Source: Chromera velia (Eukaryota; Sar; Chromeraceae). Taken from it: 48,601 bases of DNA. Below the pieces are notes generated by a model that saw nothing but the letters and a program-made list of their open reading frames with translations, did not search any database and was not told the origin of the DNA. The DNA lies in NCBI GenBank assembly GCA_018398765.1, contig JAHBMJ010000411.1, positions 1-48,601 of the forward strand, written 5' to 3'. A program made the translations under genes and the position numbers. Positions 36,162-43,927 of this stretch are shown one piece after another; positions within the stretch are counted from its first letter, which is position 1; each line of letters begins with the position of its first letter.

Positions 36162-37680
36162 TGTGGGTGCGTGGATGCTCATGTTTACACACGACAGAGA
36201 GACCGCATGCAAATCCAGGCTCCTGGTCTTGTTGTCTATCGCTTTCTGCCTGACTCATGGACTAAGGGGGGATGGCACTGGCTCGCAGGTTCATTGAATG
36301 ATGGATGCAAGCACGTGAGGGAGGCTTGACTGACAGACCCGCAGAGAGTTGACGAATCATTTAATGAAAAGAGAAGTACAAATAAACAAGGGAAGGCTGA
36401 CCTCCTCTCTTCTGGACTCTGGCCTTTAGCTCGGCGTTTTCCCTCTGGGCCCTTCTGAGGCGCCTCCGAAAGTCGGCTGCTTCCTGAAAGAGCACAAAGA
36501 GACAGAAAAAAAGGATGCAAACGAGCAAAATTTGAAGGGAGGCGGGAAAAAAGGACGTCCAGAAGGAAGGAAAGAAGGAAGAATTGAAGGGAAGACGGGT
36601 GACCAGACCAACGAATGATTACGAGAGCACAGCGCCTTACTCAGCTAACCTTTTTGTTTTGTTTGGCCTCTTTGACGAGGTCACGTGCCCACATGCATTT
36701 ACTTTCTATATGCTCTGAAAAAGAATTCTGTATGAAAGTAAATGCATGCTCAGCTGACCTTTTTGTTTTGTTTGGCCTCTTTGACGAGGTCCCGTGCCCA
36801 CAAGTTTCGAATTCGTTCTGAGGTGAACACAGAGGGAACCTCAACAGTTTCCGTTTCCCCTTCCCGCCCCTCGGTCGTTCCCCATTTCCCCCCCCCTTCT
36901 CTCGTCCTTTTCGCTTCTTCTTCTTGTGCAGTCTCCCGCGCGGTTCCCGACGAGAGGGGGACCAGCCGGCTGCCTGCCTCCCGTCTGCCTTCTCCAATGC
37001 TTCTGCTGTCCAACTGTTGTTTTAGCCTCTCGATCCTGCAGGGAGGCAGGCAGGCAATCACAATTGATCATTCAGTCATCAGTGCATAGCCAAACAACGT
37101 GTTGTTCTGATCTGGACGCATCCACAGCCCTGCACATCGAATATACACGAATGCGGCCACAGGATGCAAACGCAGTGTAGTATCTACGGTAAACTGGAAC
37201 TTGCTGGCCACATTGTTGCCAACGAACAGACAGACAGACAGACAGACAGACTGACTGACTGACTGACTCTTCCTGCTGCTGTGTGACAACAGATCGAAAA
37301 TTCTGTACGACCGAATTGGTTGTTTCGAGACGTTGGCGGATGTTTTGGAATTCCGAGGCAAAGATCATCTGAGAGTGTTCTCCTTGTTGTGTCTGTCTGT
37401 GCGAGGAGAGAGCAGTCCCTTCATCAGACTCAAGACCAGAGGAAGGGGGGAAGGGGTTCTGGAAGTGGTGTTGTTGGTGTTGCCTCAAGGAAGTTGAAAT
37501 TGGTTGTCGCTTTACCCTCTGCGTGGCGGGAGCGGTAGACAGACTCTTCCTGGCGTGCACAGTGTCTGCACGTCCTGCTGCTGCAGGTGTGGATAGGGTT
37601 TGTTCGGCTGCTGTGATGAACTCTTCGTGCCTTCGCCATAGGGAGCTCGGCTTCGTCTTGGGTCTCTGTTGCATGAACAT
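26949..37680 (-). CDS. Coiled-coil protein with two GAF-type domains, 15 exons
   Basis: Minus-strand exons: 37680-37268, 37035-36759, 36483-36402, 36114-35879, 35593-35464, 35019-34919, 34589-33378, 32143-31904, 31573-31412, 30563-30357, 29989-29579, 29262-29114, 28685-28587, 27610-27537 and 27079-26949. Total 3924 nt, 1307 residues plus stop, with all phases agreeing; the 35593-35464 exon has weak splice sites. Residues about 100-260 are coiled coil ([39 protein letters not shown]). The long exon 33378-34589 is disordered and highly charged. From about residue 820, two GAF-like domains follow. In the first, VLAVIQ is followed by [18 protein letters not shown]. In the second, [40 protein letters not shown] and [12 protein letters not shown] appear in family order. 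GAF domains bind cyclic nucleotides or other small ligands or mediate dimerisation; no phosphodiesterase or cyclase domain follows. Role unknown; a ligand-sensing scaffold is plausible. The last exon ([13 protein letters not shown]) may be alternative. ATG 37680 is the first Met usable in frame; an upstream exon cannot be excluded. Confidence 0.7.
27444..27572. mobile_element. Mini-element, copy 1 (42-bp direct repeats, donor side)
   Basis: Direct repeats 27444-27485 and 27531-27572 (3 mismatches) flank a 45-bp insert starting TTTTCATACAGAATTTTTG. The right repeat is the 3' end and donor of GAF-gene exon 27610-27537 (minus strand); the left repeat is a spare copy in the following intron. Confidence 0.6.
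27655..28010. repeat. GAAG/GAAA/AAAC/GCAA repeat tract
   Basis: Tetranucleotide repeats with slowly changing unit, including an internal duplication of the ATGAAGGAAACAAAGAAGGA segment (27743 and 27845). It lies in the GAF-gene intron between exons 28685-28587 and 27610-27537. Long Phe/Leu/Cys-rich open frames on the minus strand here are artefacts. Confidence 0.9.
28665..28799. mobile_element. Mini-element, copy 2 (30-bp direct repeats, acceptor side)
   Basis: Perfect 30-bp repeats 28665-28694 and 28770-28799 flank a 75-bp insert containing ATTTTCATACAGAAT and, inverted, GAATTGTATATGAAAATAAA. The repeat contains the acceptor TGCCTGCAG and the first bases of GAF-gene exon 28685-28587; the right copy is spare and intronic. 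Confidence 0.65.
31290..31405. repeat. ACTG/GAGT tetranucleotide array next to a 5' splice site
   Basis: Read on the minus strand it starts a few bases after the donor at 31411 (GTCCACAGTCAGTCAG). Units are CAGT/TCAG with GTGA variants. Confidence 0.9.
32177..32262. repeat. 46-bp tandem duplication
   Basis: ATTTGTGTGTGGAAGGAATG and flanks occur at 32177-32222 and again at 32223-32262 with few differences. It lies in the intron just upstream (minus strand) of GAF-gene exon 32143-31904. Confidence 0.85.
32470..33375. repeat. Composite GACA array with CTATAT-pyrimidine spacers
   Basis: Runs of GACA are broken by spacers that start ACTATAT and continue as a 20-50 nt pyrimidine-rich piece. Two spacers share TTTTTCCGAA.CGCTTCC (32612 and 32683); two others share GTTTCTTCTTCTCCCT..TTTTCTTCATG (32810 and 33188). 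The array reaches the donor of exon 34589-33378 at 33377. The same spacer recurs at 47080-47285. Confidence 0.9.
36120..36160. repeat. GT microsatellite (other GAF-gene CA/GT tracts listed)
   Basis: A GT run lies directly upstream (minus strand) of the acceptor at 36115. Similar CA/GT tracts in this gene occur at 27101-27131, 29333-29360, 31577-31610 and 35420-35435 (followed by GA to 35462). Confidence 0.9.
36640..36802. mobile_element. Mini-element, copy 3 (54-bp direct repeats, donor side)
   Basis: Direct repeats 36640-36693 and 36749-36802 differ at 2 of 54 positions. Between them lies a 55-bp element whose ends form a perfect 15-bp inverted repeat (CATGCATTTACTTTC at 36692-36706, reverse complement at 36734-36748) with GAATTCTGTATGAAAG inside. 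The right repeat is the 3' end of the [14 protein letters not shown] coding exon plus its donor; the left repeat is a spare copy in the intron. Confidence 0.7.
37230..37266. repeat. GACA/GACT microsatellite starting at a 5' splice site
   Basis: On the minus strand the intron starts GTCAGTCAGTCAGTCAGTCT and continues as GTCT repeats: the donor is the first unit of the array. Confidence 0.9.
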
Positions 37681-38384
37681 CGTTCCAAAAGTTTGACTAG
37701 TGTTGTTTGCTGGGATGCATTGTTTGCCTTCGCGCAGTGTGGATGTTTCCCTGTCTTTTCTGAAGCAAGGACACAACTTTTGTCAGACAGTCAGAGGAAC
37801 GCTCAAACATGCTGGCAGGAAGGCTGATCTTCTCTGCTTGAAGCTTCAAAGAAGTACATCGATCATTGAAGTGCTGTCAAGGTGGGCAGGTCCGGGTCAA
37901 GCGAACCATGAATGTGCGTTTAGCGCGCCCAACGCATCGCCCGCCCGCGCGGGGTGCATGCATGTTGGCCCACGCGGACCGCGGGCCCGGCCATGATTTG
38001 TGTGCACTACAGCCAGCCAGGAGTCAGACAGAACACAAATTAAGGAAGCATTGCCGCAAAATTGCCGGTTTGTTTGCCTGATGACAACCTCGGTCTCTGT
38101 CCTGTTCTCTCATGTATCAACTGAGTCTCCGTTCTGCCCCAGAGGTCTTTTCGGGTCGATTTGGAATTGGAAACGGATTGATCTACTGTGCTTTGTTGGG
38201 TGGAACTGATTCTTCTTCTTTAACTCATTCTTGTGAGTCAACTGGCTCTTCAGGTTGCTCTCCTTCCCTGAGTGCCCTTCCCTTGGGCACAAGAGACAGG
38301 AGAGGATCTTGCTCTGGTTCTTGAGTCGCTGGAGAAGCTGCAAAGTATCTCCTTTCCAGTGTCTCTGGTTCAGGAAAAAAGAAG
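37681..38384. promoter_or_regulatory. Divergent promoter region, GAF gene / ESS2
   Basis: About 700 bp between opposed ATGs. At 37920-37993 a very GC-rich block with CGCCCGCCCGCGCGGGG and GCATGCATG lies in moderately GC sequence. Promoter role is inferred from position and from the matching blocks at 12779 and 22975. Confidence 0.5.
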
Positions 38385-40538
38385 ATGGAGGACATACCCG
38401 GCTCCCCTGTTCCACCTGTTGCTGTTGCGGCTGCTGCAGCAGCTGCTGCTGCTCCTGATTCTGCGACCGGAGTAGCGGCAGCAGATGTGTCTTCGGCCCC
38501 CTCTGCTCTGGCCCTGAACAAGAGAGGTGAGGGTGAGGTGGTGTTGAGGACAGCAGAAGAGAAACACGTTCTTGTTGTGAAGGAAAGGAGAGCCCAAGAG
38601 CTCCAACTCGCAGTAGCAGTCCCCGACCCCTATCCAAGAACGCGGGCCCCTCCCCGTGTGATGTACGAAGAGGACTATGTGGGGATGCTGGATGAGATCA
38701 TAGAAAGAGACTACTTCCCCGACCTGCCCAGATTGAGGGCCTTCAATGACTTTGCCGAAGCCTCCAGAAAGAAAGACACAGCCAAAATGCTGGAGGCACA
38801 GGCGCGTCTGCTCATTGCGTCCACGCCAGCGGGTACCGAGAAGGGCACCCCGGCCCGGTCTGCGTCTTCTGCAGTACAGGGGCAGGGGGAGGTGTCGGAT
38901 GCAGGTGGGGAGTCGCGTGTTTTGGCTGTTCCAGGCACGTCTGGGTCTCGGGTCACATTGGTAGATGGACGTGAAGTGAGTGTGAAGAAGAGTATGCGGT
39001 TGGATGATTTCCAGCGAGTGTACACTAGTGAGGACAACGCATCGTTCGAAACGATCATGGAGAAGGAGATGGAGGTCAGGAGGGCAACAGAGGGATGGAT
39101 TGAGGATAAGCAGAAAGAACACAACCTGAGAAGGCAATTGAATTTGCATGCGATTGAGGACGGTAAGCCTGCCGATTCTCTTTTGTACACCAAACACACA
39201 GCAAGAAACAATCTAATGTTCCCTGGAAGAGCGTTGGAAGATCAGCAGACGGGGGACACCAAGCAGACCGCATTGGCTGTTCCAGCCAAGGCCGAAAACA
39301 AACAGATCGCCTTCCGAAATACCCGATTCACGACAGCCCAGCAAGATTCAGACGAGCAAGAACAGAGACAGAAAGCAAGTCTCGCCGCCAAGCAGGCAGA
39401 GGCAGACGATGAATCCTTCCACCGCCGTTTCCTTCAGACTGGGGAGCTCCCTCCTTCCGCTAGCCAGACGGGGGGTGGGGGGGGTCTGCAAGATCCCGAA
39501 GACCTCCAGCTTCCCCTGGGTAGGGGGGGGTTTGCGTATGTAGGCACACCCTCATTGAACCCCGATTCCATTGGGGCTTCCCCTCTGATGACTTGGGGGC
39601 AGGTGGCCTCTACGCCGCTTCTGTTGGGTCCGAAGGGTGAGGGGCCGTCTTTTGAGTTGAGGGATCCCTCGAACAAGGAGACGTTAGCTTTGAGACTAGC
39701 AGAGAGCGCAGGGAAGAAAATTCGAGATAAAAAGAGAAAAATGACAGATGAGCTGCGGTCAGTTCTGAATCCTGGCAGCATTATTCGGCAGGGGACAGGG
39801 GGGCAGACGGCGCGGGTGCAGGGGGGGAGTGGGAGAAGGGAGCGTCCGGGCACGTCTTTGATCTTGAGGGGGAGATTCGGGACGAATGAGACCCTGTCGA
39901 TTGATCGTCGGTTGGCCGACCTAGCTGCCAAGAACCCTGCGTGTGCCCAGATCCTGAATTCCATGGCCAGCAAGGGTAGGCTTCAGGGTTTGGGGGGGGA
40001 CGCTCAGCTGCGTCAGAGTTATTCTGGGAGGAGCAGGAGGGGGTCGGATGTGCGGTCCGTCATGTCGGTGGAGGGGGGCAGCCGTGGTAGTAGCAGTATG
40101 AGTATGCAGGGGAGGTCTCAGAGGGGGGGAGGCTCAAAGCGCCCCCACCCCAATGGAAGTGAGTTGCCTGCTGCAGCGGCTGCGGCAGCTGCAGGAGGGG
40201 GGGAGGGTAGTGGGAAAAGACCCCGTCACGGTGTTGCGGCACCGTCTCAACAGACAGAGAAAGATGGGAGGGCTGGAGGTGCCTCCGCTTCCTCCTCTGC
40301 CCGTGTTGGCGTGCCTGCTTCCTCCTCTTCCTCTTCAGTGTCAGCCGACGCTGCCTTTGCTGCCCTCGGCTTCGTGTCAGATGCCAGAGGGATGACACCT
40401 GCAGGGCGGGATGGGGAGACGAGCAAGAGGGGTGAGACTCAGGCAGAGAGGGAGAGAGCGTCGGGGGTGAAGGGGGGAAAGGCCGGCGAAGGAAAGGACA
40501 GCGGACTCACTGACGATCTGCTGCTGTTTGGTAATTAA
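38385..40538 (+). CDS. ESS2: Splicing factor ESS2 / DGCR14 (Es2 family), intronless
   Basis: A single 717-residue open frame. Three family signatures appear in the right order. YVGMLDEIIERDYFPDL followed by an Ala/Glu helix lies near residues 95-140. TSEDNASFETIMEKE lies near 215. SPLMTWGQVASTPLL lies near 398, followed by the C-terminal helix LALRLAESAGKKIRDKK. ESS2 is a nuclear protein that joins the spliceosome around the C complex and supports accurate 5' splice-site use. The N terminus is Ala/Pro-rich and the last 200 residues are Gly/Ser/Ala-rich low complexity, longer than in animal relatives. It is the only clearly intronless gene here while its neighbours have 3-15 exons; several G7-G8 runs lie in frame without disrupting it. 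Start ATG 38385 follows a pyrimidine-rich leader. It shares its upstream region with the GAF gene. Confidence 0.92.
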   Translation: MEDIPGSPVPPVAVAAAAAAAAAPDSATGVAAADVSSAPSALALNKRGEGEVVLRTAEEKHVLVVKERRAQELQLAVAVPDPYPRTRAPPRVMYEEDYVGMLDEIIERDYFPDLPRLRAFNDFAEASRKKDTAKMLEAQARLLIASTPAGTEKGTPARSASSAVQGQGEVSDAGGESRVLAVPGTSGSRVTLVDGREVSVKKSMRLDDFQRVYTSEDNASFETIMEKEMEVRRATEGWIEDKQKEHNLRRQLNLHAIEDGKPADSLLYTKHTARNNLMFPGRALEDQQTGDTKQTALAVPAKAENKQIAFRNTRFTTAQQDSDEQEQRQKASLAAKQAEADDESFHRRFLQTGELPPSASQTGGGGGLQDPEDLQLPLGRGGFAYVGTPSLNPDSIGASPLMTWGQVASTPLLLGPKGEGPSFELRDPSNKETLALRLAESAGKKIRDKKRKMTDELRSVLNPGSIIRQGTGGQTARVQGGSGRRERPGTSLILRGRFGTNETLSIDRRLADLAAKNPACAQILNSMASKGRLQGLGGDAQLRQSYSGRSRRGSDVRSVMSVEGGSRGSSSMSMQGRSQRGGGSKRPHPNGSELPAAAAAAAAGGGEGSGKRPRHGVAAPSQQTEKDGRAGGASASSSARVGVPASSSSSSVSADAAFAALGFVSDARGMTPAGRDGETSKRGETQAERERASGVKGGKAGEGKDSGLTDDLLLFGN

Positions 40539-41694
40539 GAAGTAAGGGTGAACACACGCACCTACGCACGCACACGCATGATCTGAAAATAAGGGGGTAG
40601 AGCGAACGACCCTTCATCACTGCACACGCACACGTTCTGCCAATCGCTGTGCTCTGGTACAAATAAGTTTATTTATTTATTCCCCTGTCAGATGGCCTGT
40701 TGCTCTTCCCTTCCTTGTTTGGTTGAGTGCCTGCCTGCCTGGCTGCACGTCATTGACCGGAGGGATCGGTGCGGTCCGTCCGTTCTCGTCATCCCCTTAA
40801 TTTCCTTTAATTCCATTGTGTGCCGTCTTTCTCGATCGAGCGACCTCCGAATCTGTCTCTGCCTCTCTTGTCACTCGATTTGTGTTGGAAGCAGAAGAGA
40901 GGGGCAAAACCAAAGTAGCTCTTGAGATCCCTCACAACTCCCTCTGGGTGGAGGGGTGGGTGCATGGGTCGTGTACCGCCAGGGCGTATAAGGTGTTTCC
41001 TTGCATGCATCTATAGGCATGCATAATTGATCGATGCATACATATTCATACTGAAGAGCGAGATAAAGAACCAAACAAAAGATGTATGCGGACATAGTAT
41101 CTGTGACGTGGGTTTCAAGTTGTTTTCACTAGTAGTTTTCATTTTTATGATATCATCATCATCATCATCATTCACCATCGCTATCGGCCCATAAATGAGC
41201 GTCTAGCGTTCGGCTGGTTCGATACGCAGCTGGACATACTGTTAGGGCAGTCCTCGATCTCCTACAAAGGAAGATAATACAGGCAAGAACGGCTTTCCCG
41301 TGATGGCCACTCACTGAATTCCCGTGGCAAGGCAGAGTGGTTTTACATCGTCACACGATAGAGCAACTAATATAGAGTAAATCAAGGATCAACAGACGAT
41401 TTGAATTTTTTAATCAGTTTAGACTTGTATGCTAGTTGAATTATGCTAAGAATTATGCCACTATATAGCTAGTTTCTTAGCTGGTTTCTTTTTAGGTCCT
41501 ACACTCTAAAGTTCTAAAGAAAAAAAGAAAGAAAGTTCATTTGGGTTTTGCTTCTGGTTTTGCTTGTTTCTAGCTTTACTTGAGAAAGACTATCAATCAG
41601 GTCCCCTCTTTCATTTAAATCGAAAGACTAGGTTGCTTACCAAACGTTTTATAAGCTTAATCGCAGGTTTTATGATGCTTTCTCCACCTAGCTC

Positions 41695-41820
41695 CTTAGT
41701 ATTCATCTCCTACTCGCCCCTCCCTTTTGTGTCCCTGACCATTGAAAGTAACACGACAAGCCCAAAACAAACAGAAGAAAGACATCTCACGTTACTTACC
41801 CTCGATCGAATTCCTTTCTC
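41695..41820 (+). repeat. Diverged copy of a segment in the 19459-22553 gene
   Basis: Reading plus, TCGCCCCTCCC, TGTCCCTGACC, GAAAGTAA and CCCTCGATCGAA.TCCTTTC occur in the same order and spacing as on the minus strand of 21680-21790. Both can be translated: here PFVSLTIESNTTSPKQ, there PFVSLTAESKTTSLKQ. Either a dispersed repeat or a relic of a duplicated gene; in the other copy the segment falls in an intron of my model. Confidence 0.7.
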
Positions 41821-41972
41821 GAGAGGAGAGAAGATGTTCAACCTTCTCGGTATGTGTACTAGTGTCTGCAAGTGGGTAAGGGATTTTCCTGTGTTACGGT
41901 CTACTTAGACCACAACTTAAGTCTTTGATTGTTCTAAGACGTTTTGCTGTCTGTGTCCTTTGGCAAACATCA

Positions 41973-42048
41973 GGAGAATTACAATGGATGAAATGTGAGC
42001 AGGTGGCAGACTGAGAAGCGAAAGGTCCCGGGTTTGATTCTCATCTCC
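41973..42048 (+). other. tRNA-like sequence (possible decayed tRNA or SINE head)
   Basis: A 76-nt stretch starting GGAGAAT and ending CATCTCC, with CGGGTTTGATTCTC near its 3' end at the place of a T arm/B box. Only five acceptor-stem pairs form, the T stem has two mismatches and I cannot build an anticodon stem. So it is not called a functional tRNA. Confidence 0.25.
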
Positions 42049-43174
42049 ATCTCTTTTACCTTTTACGAGAAGCTGATTTTGGCCCCGCACGCGAAACCGA
42101 TCCCGCGTAGCGAGCCACAACCGAGACTGCGCAGTACAGTAACACCACAAGAATCAGAAATTAGCCGATTATGAAAGAAGAAAAATGCAGAGCCGAATAG
42201 TTCGAGTCGCATCCAAATTCAGTGGAGGACGATCGACCTCTCCAACTCTTAGTCATGATGAGTCATCACCTTCAATAAACTCGGATCGACTCAACCTCTT
42301 TGAGATCTCATCCAAACCTTCCTGCAGATACAAAGATACAAACATTCACACTGCAAACAGGAAACATAGTAGAGATGCCTAAACATACAGAAGGAATCCA
42401 GACAAGAGTTCGAGCAGAGAAGGCCCCCGGACACAGGCCTTGGGCGAGCCCCTTGGTCGCCGTCTGGGCTAGCTGGAGCCTTTGGCTGCGTGGCCCCCAC
42501 CCTCACGTGATCTCCTTAAAAGACAGACGTGCGCTAGAGCCCTCTAAGACTTCAGACTCAGCCTTCTAGAGTGGCAAACAAACCTGATAGAATGACTGAC
42601 CTTCATATATCTATACAACCTTCTAGCTCTCACCTCTTTGGAGTTAGATGGTGCCTGCGTCCTCTCTCATAGCGTGAGAGTAGGTCGTAACACCTGGTTG
42701 CAGTGGAACTGTTACCTCATCATCTGCTTGGACAGATCTAATTCCTTGTAGGTCAGATCTATGCTTTCCTTCTTACCTGTCCGTAAACTTGAGGAGACAC
42801 GCTTCCATCCGTGCAAGTGAAAGAAAAATAAATATGTGCTTTAGATAGAATGAGGCCATGCACACATATCCCTTGTGTCTTCCTGAGAACTTAGAGATCG
42901 GTGCCTTGCATCTAGGTATGCATAGCTGTCCTCAATATGATGAAGGTGCGTGATTCATCTCAGAGAGATCGGTGGATTGGCTTCCCCTGTGTAGCTGAGA
43001 GCATGATCGCACAGGCGCTGTATCGTCCTTTCTTCTTTTCTTCTTCATGTAAGCGAGAGAGTCTGGTATCAAAAAGCAGTGTTTCGCGGGATATCTTTTG
43101 TTTTCCTTGCAGTGCACTCCATGCATGGCAGGAATGCGTAGCACTGCATAGTGACTGTACCCGATCTCGCATAC

Positions 43175-43259
43175 CTGGACTGACTGGTTGCAGCGCGATG
43201 CCGAAAGCGCCTGTTTTGCCTGTGCCGATGAATAGGGGTGCTAAGATAACGTGAATGGA
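43175..43259 (-). pseudogene. P-loop / DEAD-box-like exon remnant
   Basis: A minus-strand exon-like piece with acceptor GATCTCAG at 43260 and donor GTATGC at 43174 reads VILAPLFIGTGKTGAFGIAL. GTGKTGAF is close to motif I of DEAD-box RNA helicases, but the first small residue of the motif is replaced by Leu. No DEAD, SAT or C-terminal helicase motifs were found nearby. Confidence 0.35.
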
Positions 43260-43927
43260 CTGAGATCTTTGAGGGAAAAGAAACGACTATACAAATTGTG
43301 AGCCTTGTCCGCGTCCCGCAAGCCTTGCGCTTGGGTGCGCTGCGAAGAGGTGTGGCGGCGGCAAGCATGGCGGGACGCGCGCAAGGCTCACATAAATAGT
43401 CATGACATGCTTCTGTTCTTTGGAAGGGATGGATGTCTTTCCAGTGTGTGCTTTATTAAAGTATAAGAGGAACAAGCCAGTAGATCGATCTCTATTTAAC
43501 CAGCCACTTCTTAGAAGATAAAAAAATTCTATCGAGTGCTGGCCGAAACTTTCCAAAACTGGCCCCGAAAGTACAACAAACTCTAGCAATACTGACAAAC
43601 TGCTAAACCAGTAAACTACCATATAGTAGCTGTTAAAACTCCATTGCATAGTTTTTAAATTTAATTAGTTTACTCCTACTAGATCTGCTACCAATTTTAA
43701 CCAATATTTGTATAATTTCTAGTACAGTTTCTACTAGTAGTATGATTTTAATACTTATAAAATTAGAAAAAAATTCTAATCGGATAAAGACTTCTTTTTG
43801 CGTAAAAAAAAGAAAAGTTAGTATAGCAATATCAGTCGTTGAAGTTCTCAATGAATAGCTGAGAGAACTGACCACAATAATATTTATAATTTATGCAAAT
43901 TCTTGCTATTTCAAACTTGTTTTTTTA
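43260..43927. other. Spacer with AT-rich second half
   Basis: Apart from the inverted repeat, nothing coding was found; from about 43500 the sequence is AT-rich up to the stop codon of the next gene on the minus strand. Confidence 0.6.
43298..43391. repeat. 22-bp inverted repeat in a GC-rich island
   Basis: GTGAGCCTTGTCCGCGTCCC at 43298 is answered by the reverse complement at 43370-43391 (22-bp arms, 2 mismatches), with a 50-nt GC-rich loop containing a further small palindrome GCAAGCCTTGC. It can fold as a long hairpin; it could be a structured RNA, a cruciform regulatory site or the end of an element. Confidence 0.85.

Larger units (their letters stand above)
40539..43174. other. Intergenic stretch with repeats and possible gene relics
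   Basis: After ESS2 come CA-type words, TTTA repeats (40665-40680), CTGC/TGCC repeats, an ATC run (41152-41172), and an AT-rich section (41100-41560). Then follow the segment shared with 21680-21790, a tRNA-like sequence (41973-42048) and a CTCTCA-loop-TGAGAG hairpin (42663-42679). No gene model could be built. Confidence 0.5.

Noticed and set aside
41973-42048. Functional tRNA gene
   Set aside because: Length and T-arm-like word fit, but the anticodon stem cannot be formed and the T stem has mismatches.
42937-43254. 105-codon plus-strand frame
   Set aside because: The opposite strand has the P-loop-like exon with better splice context; the plus frame has no recognisable features.
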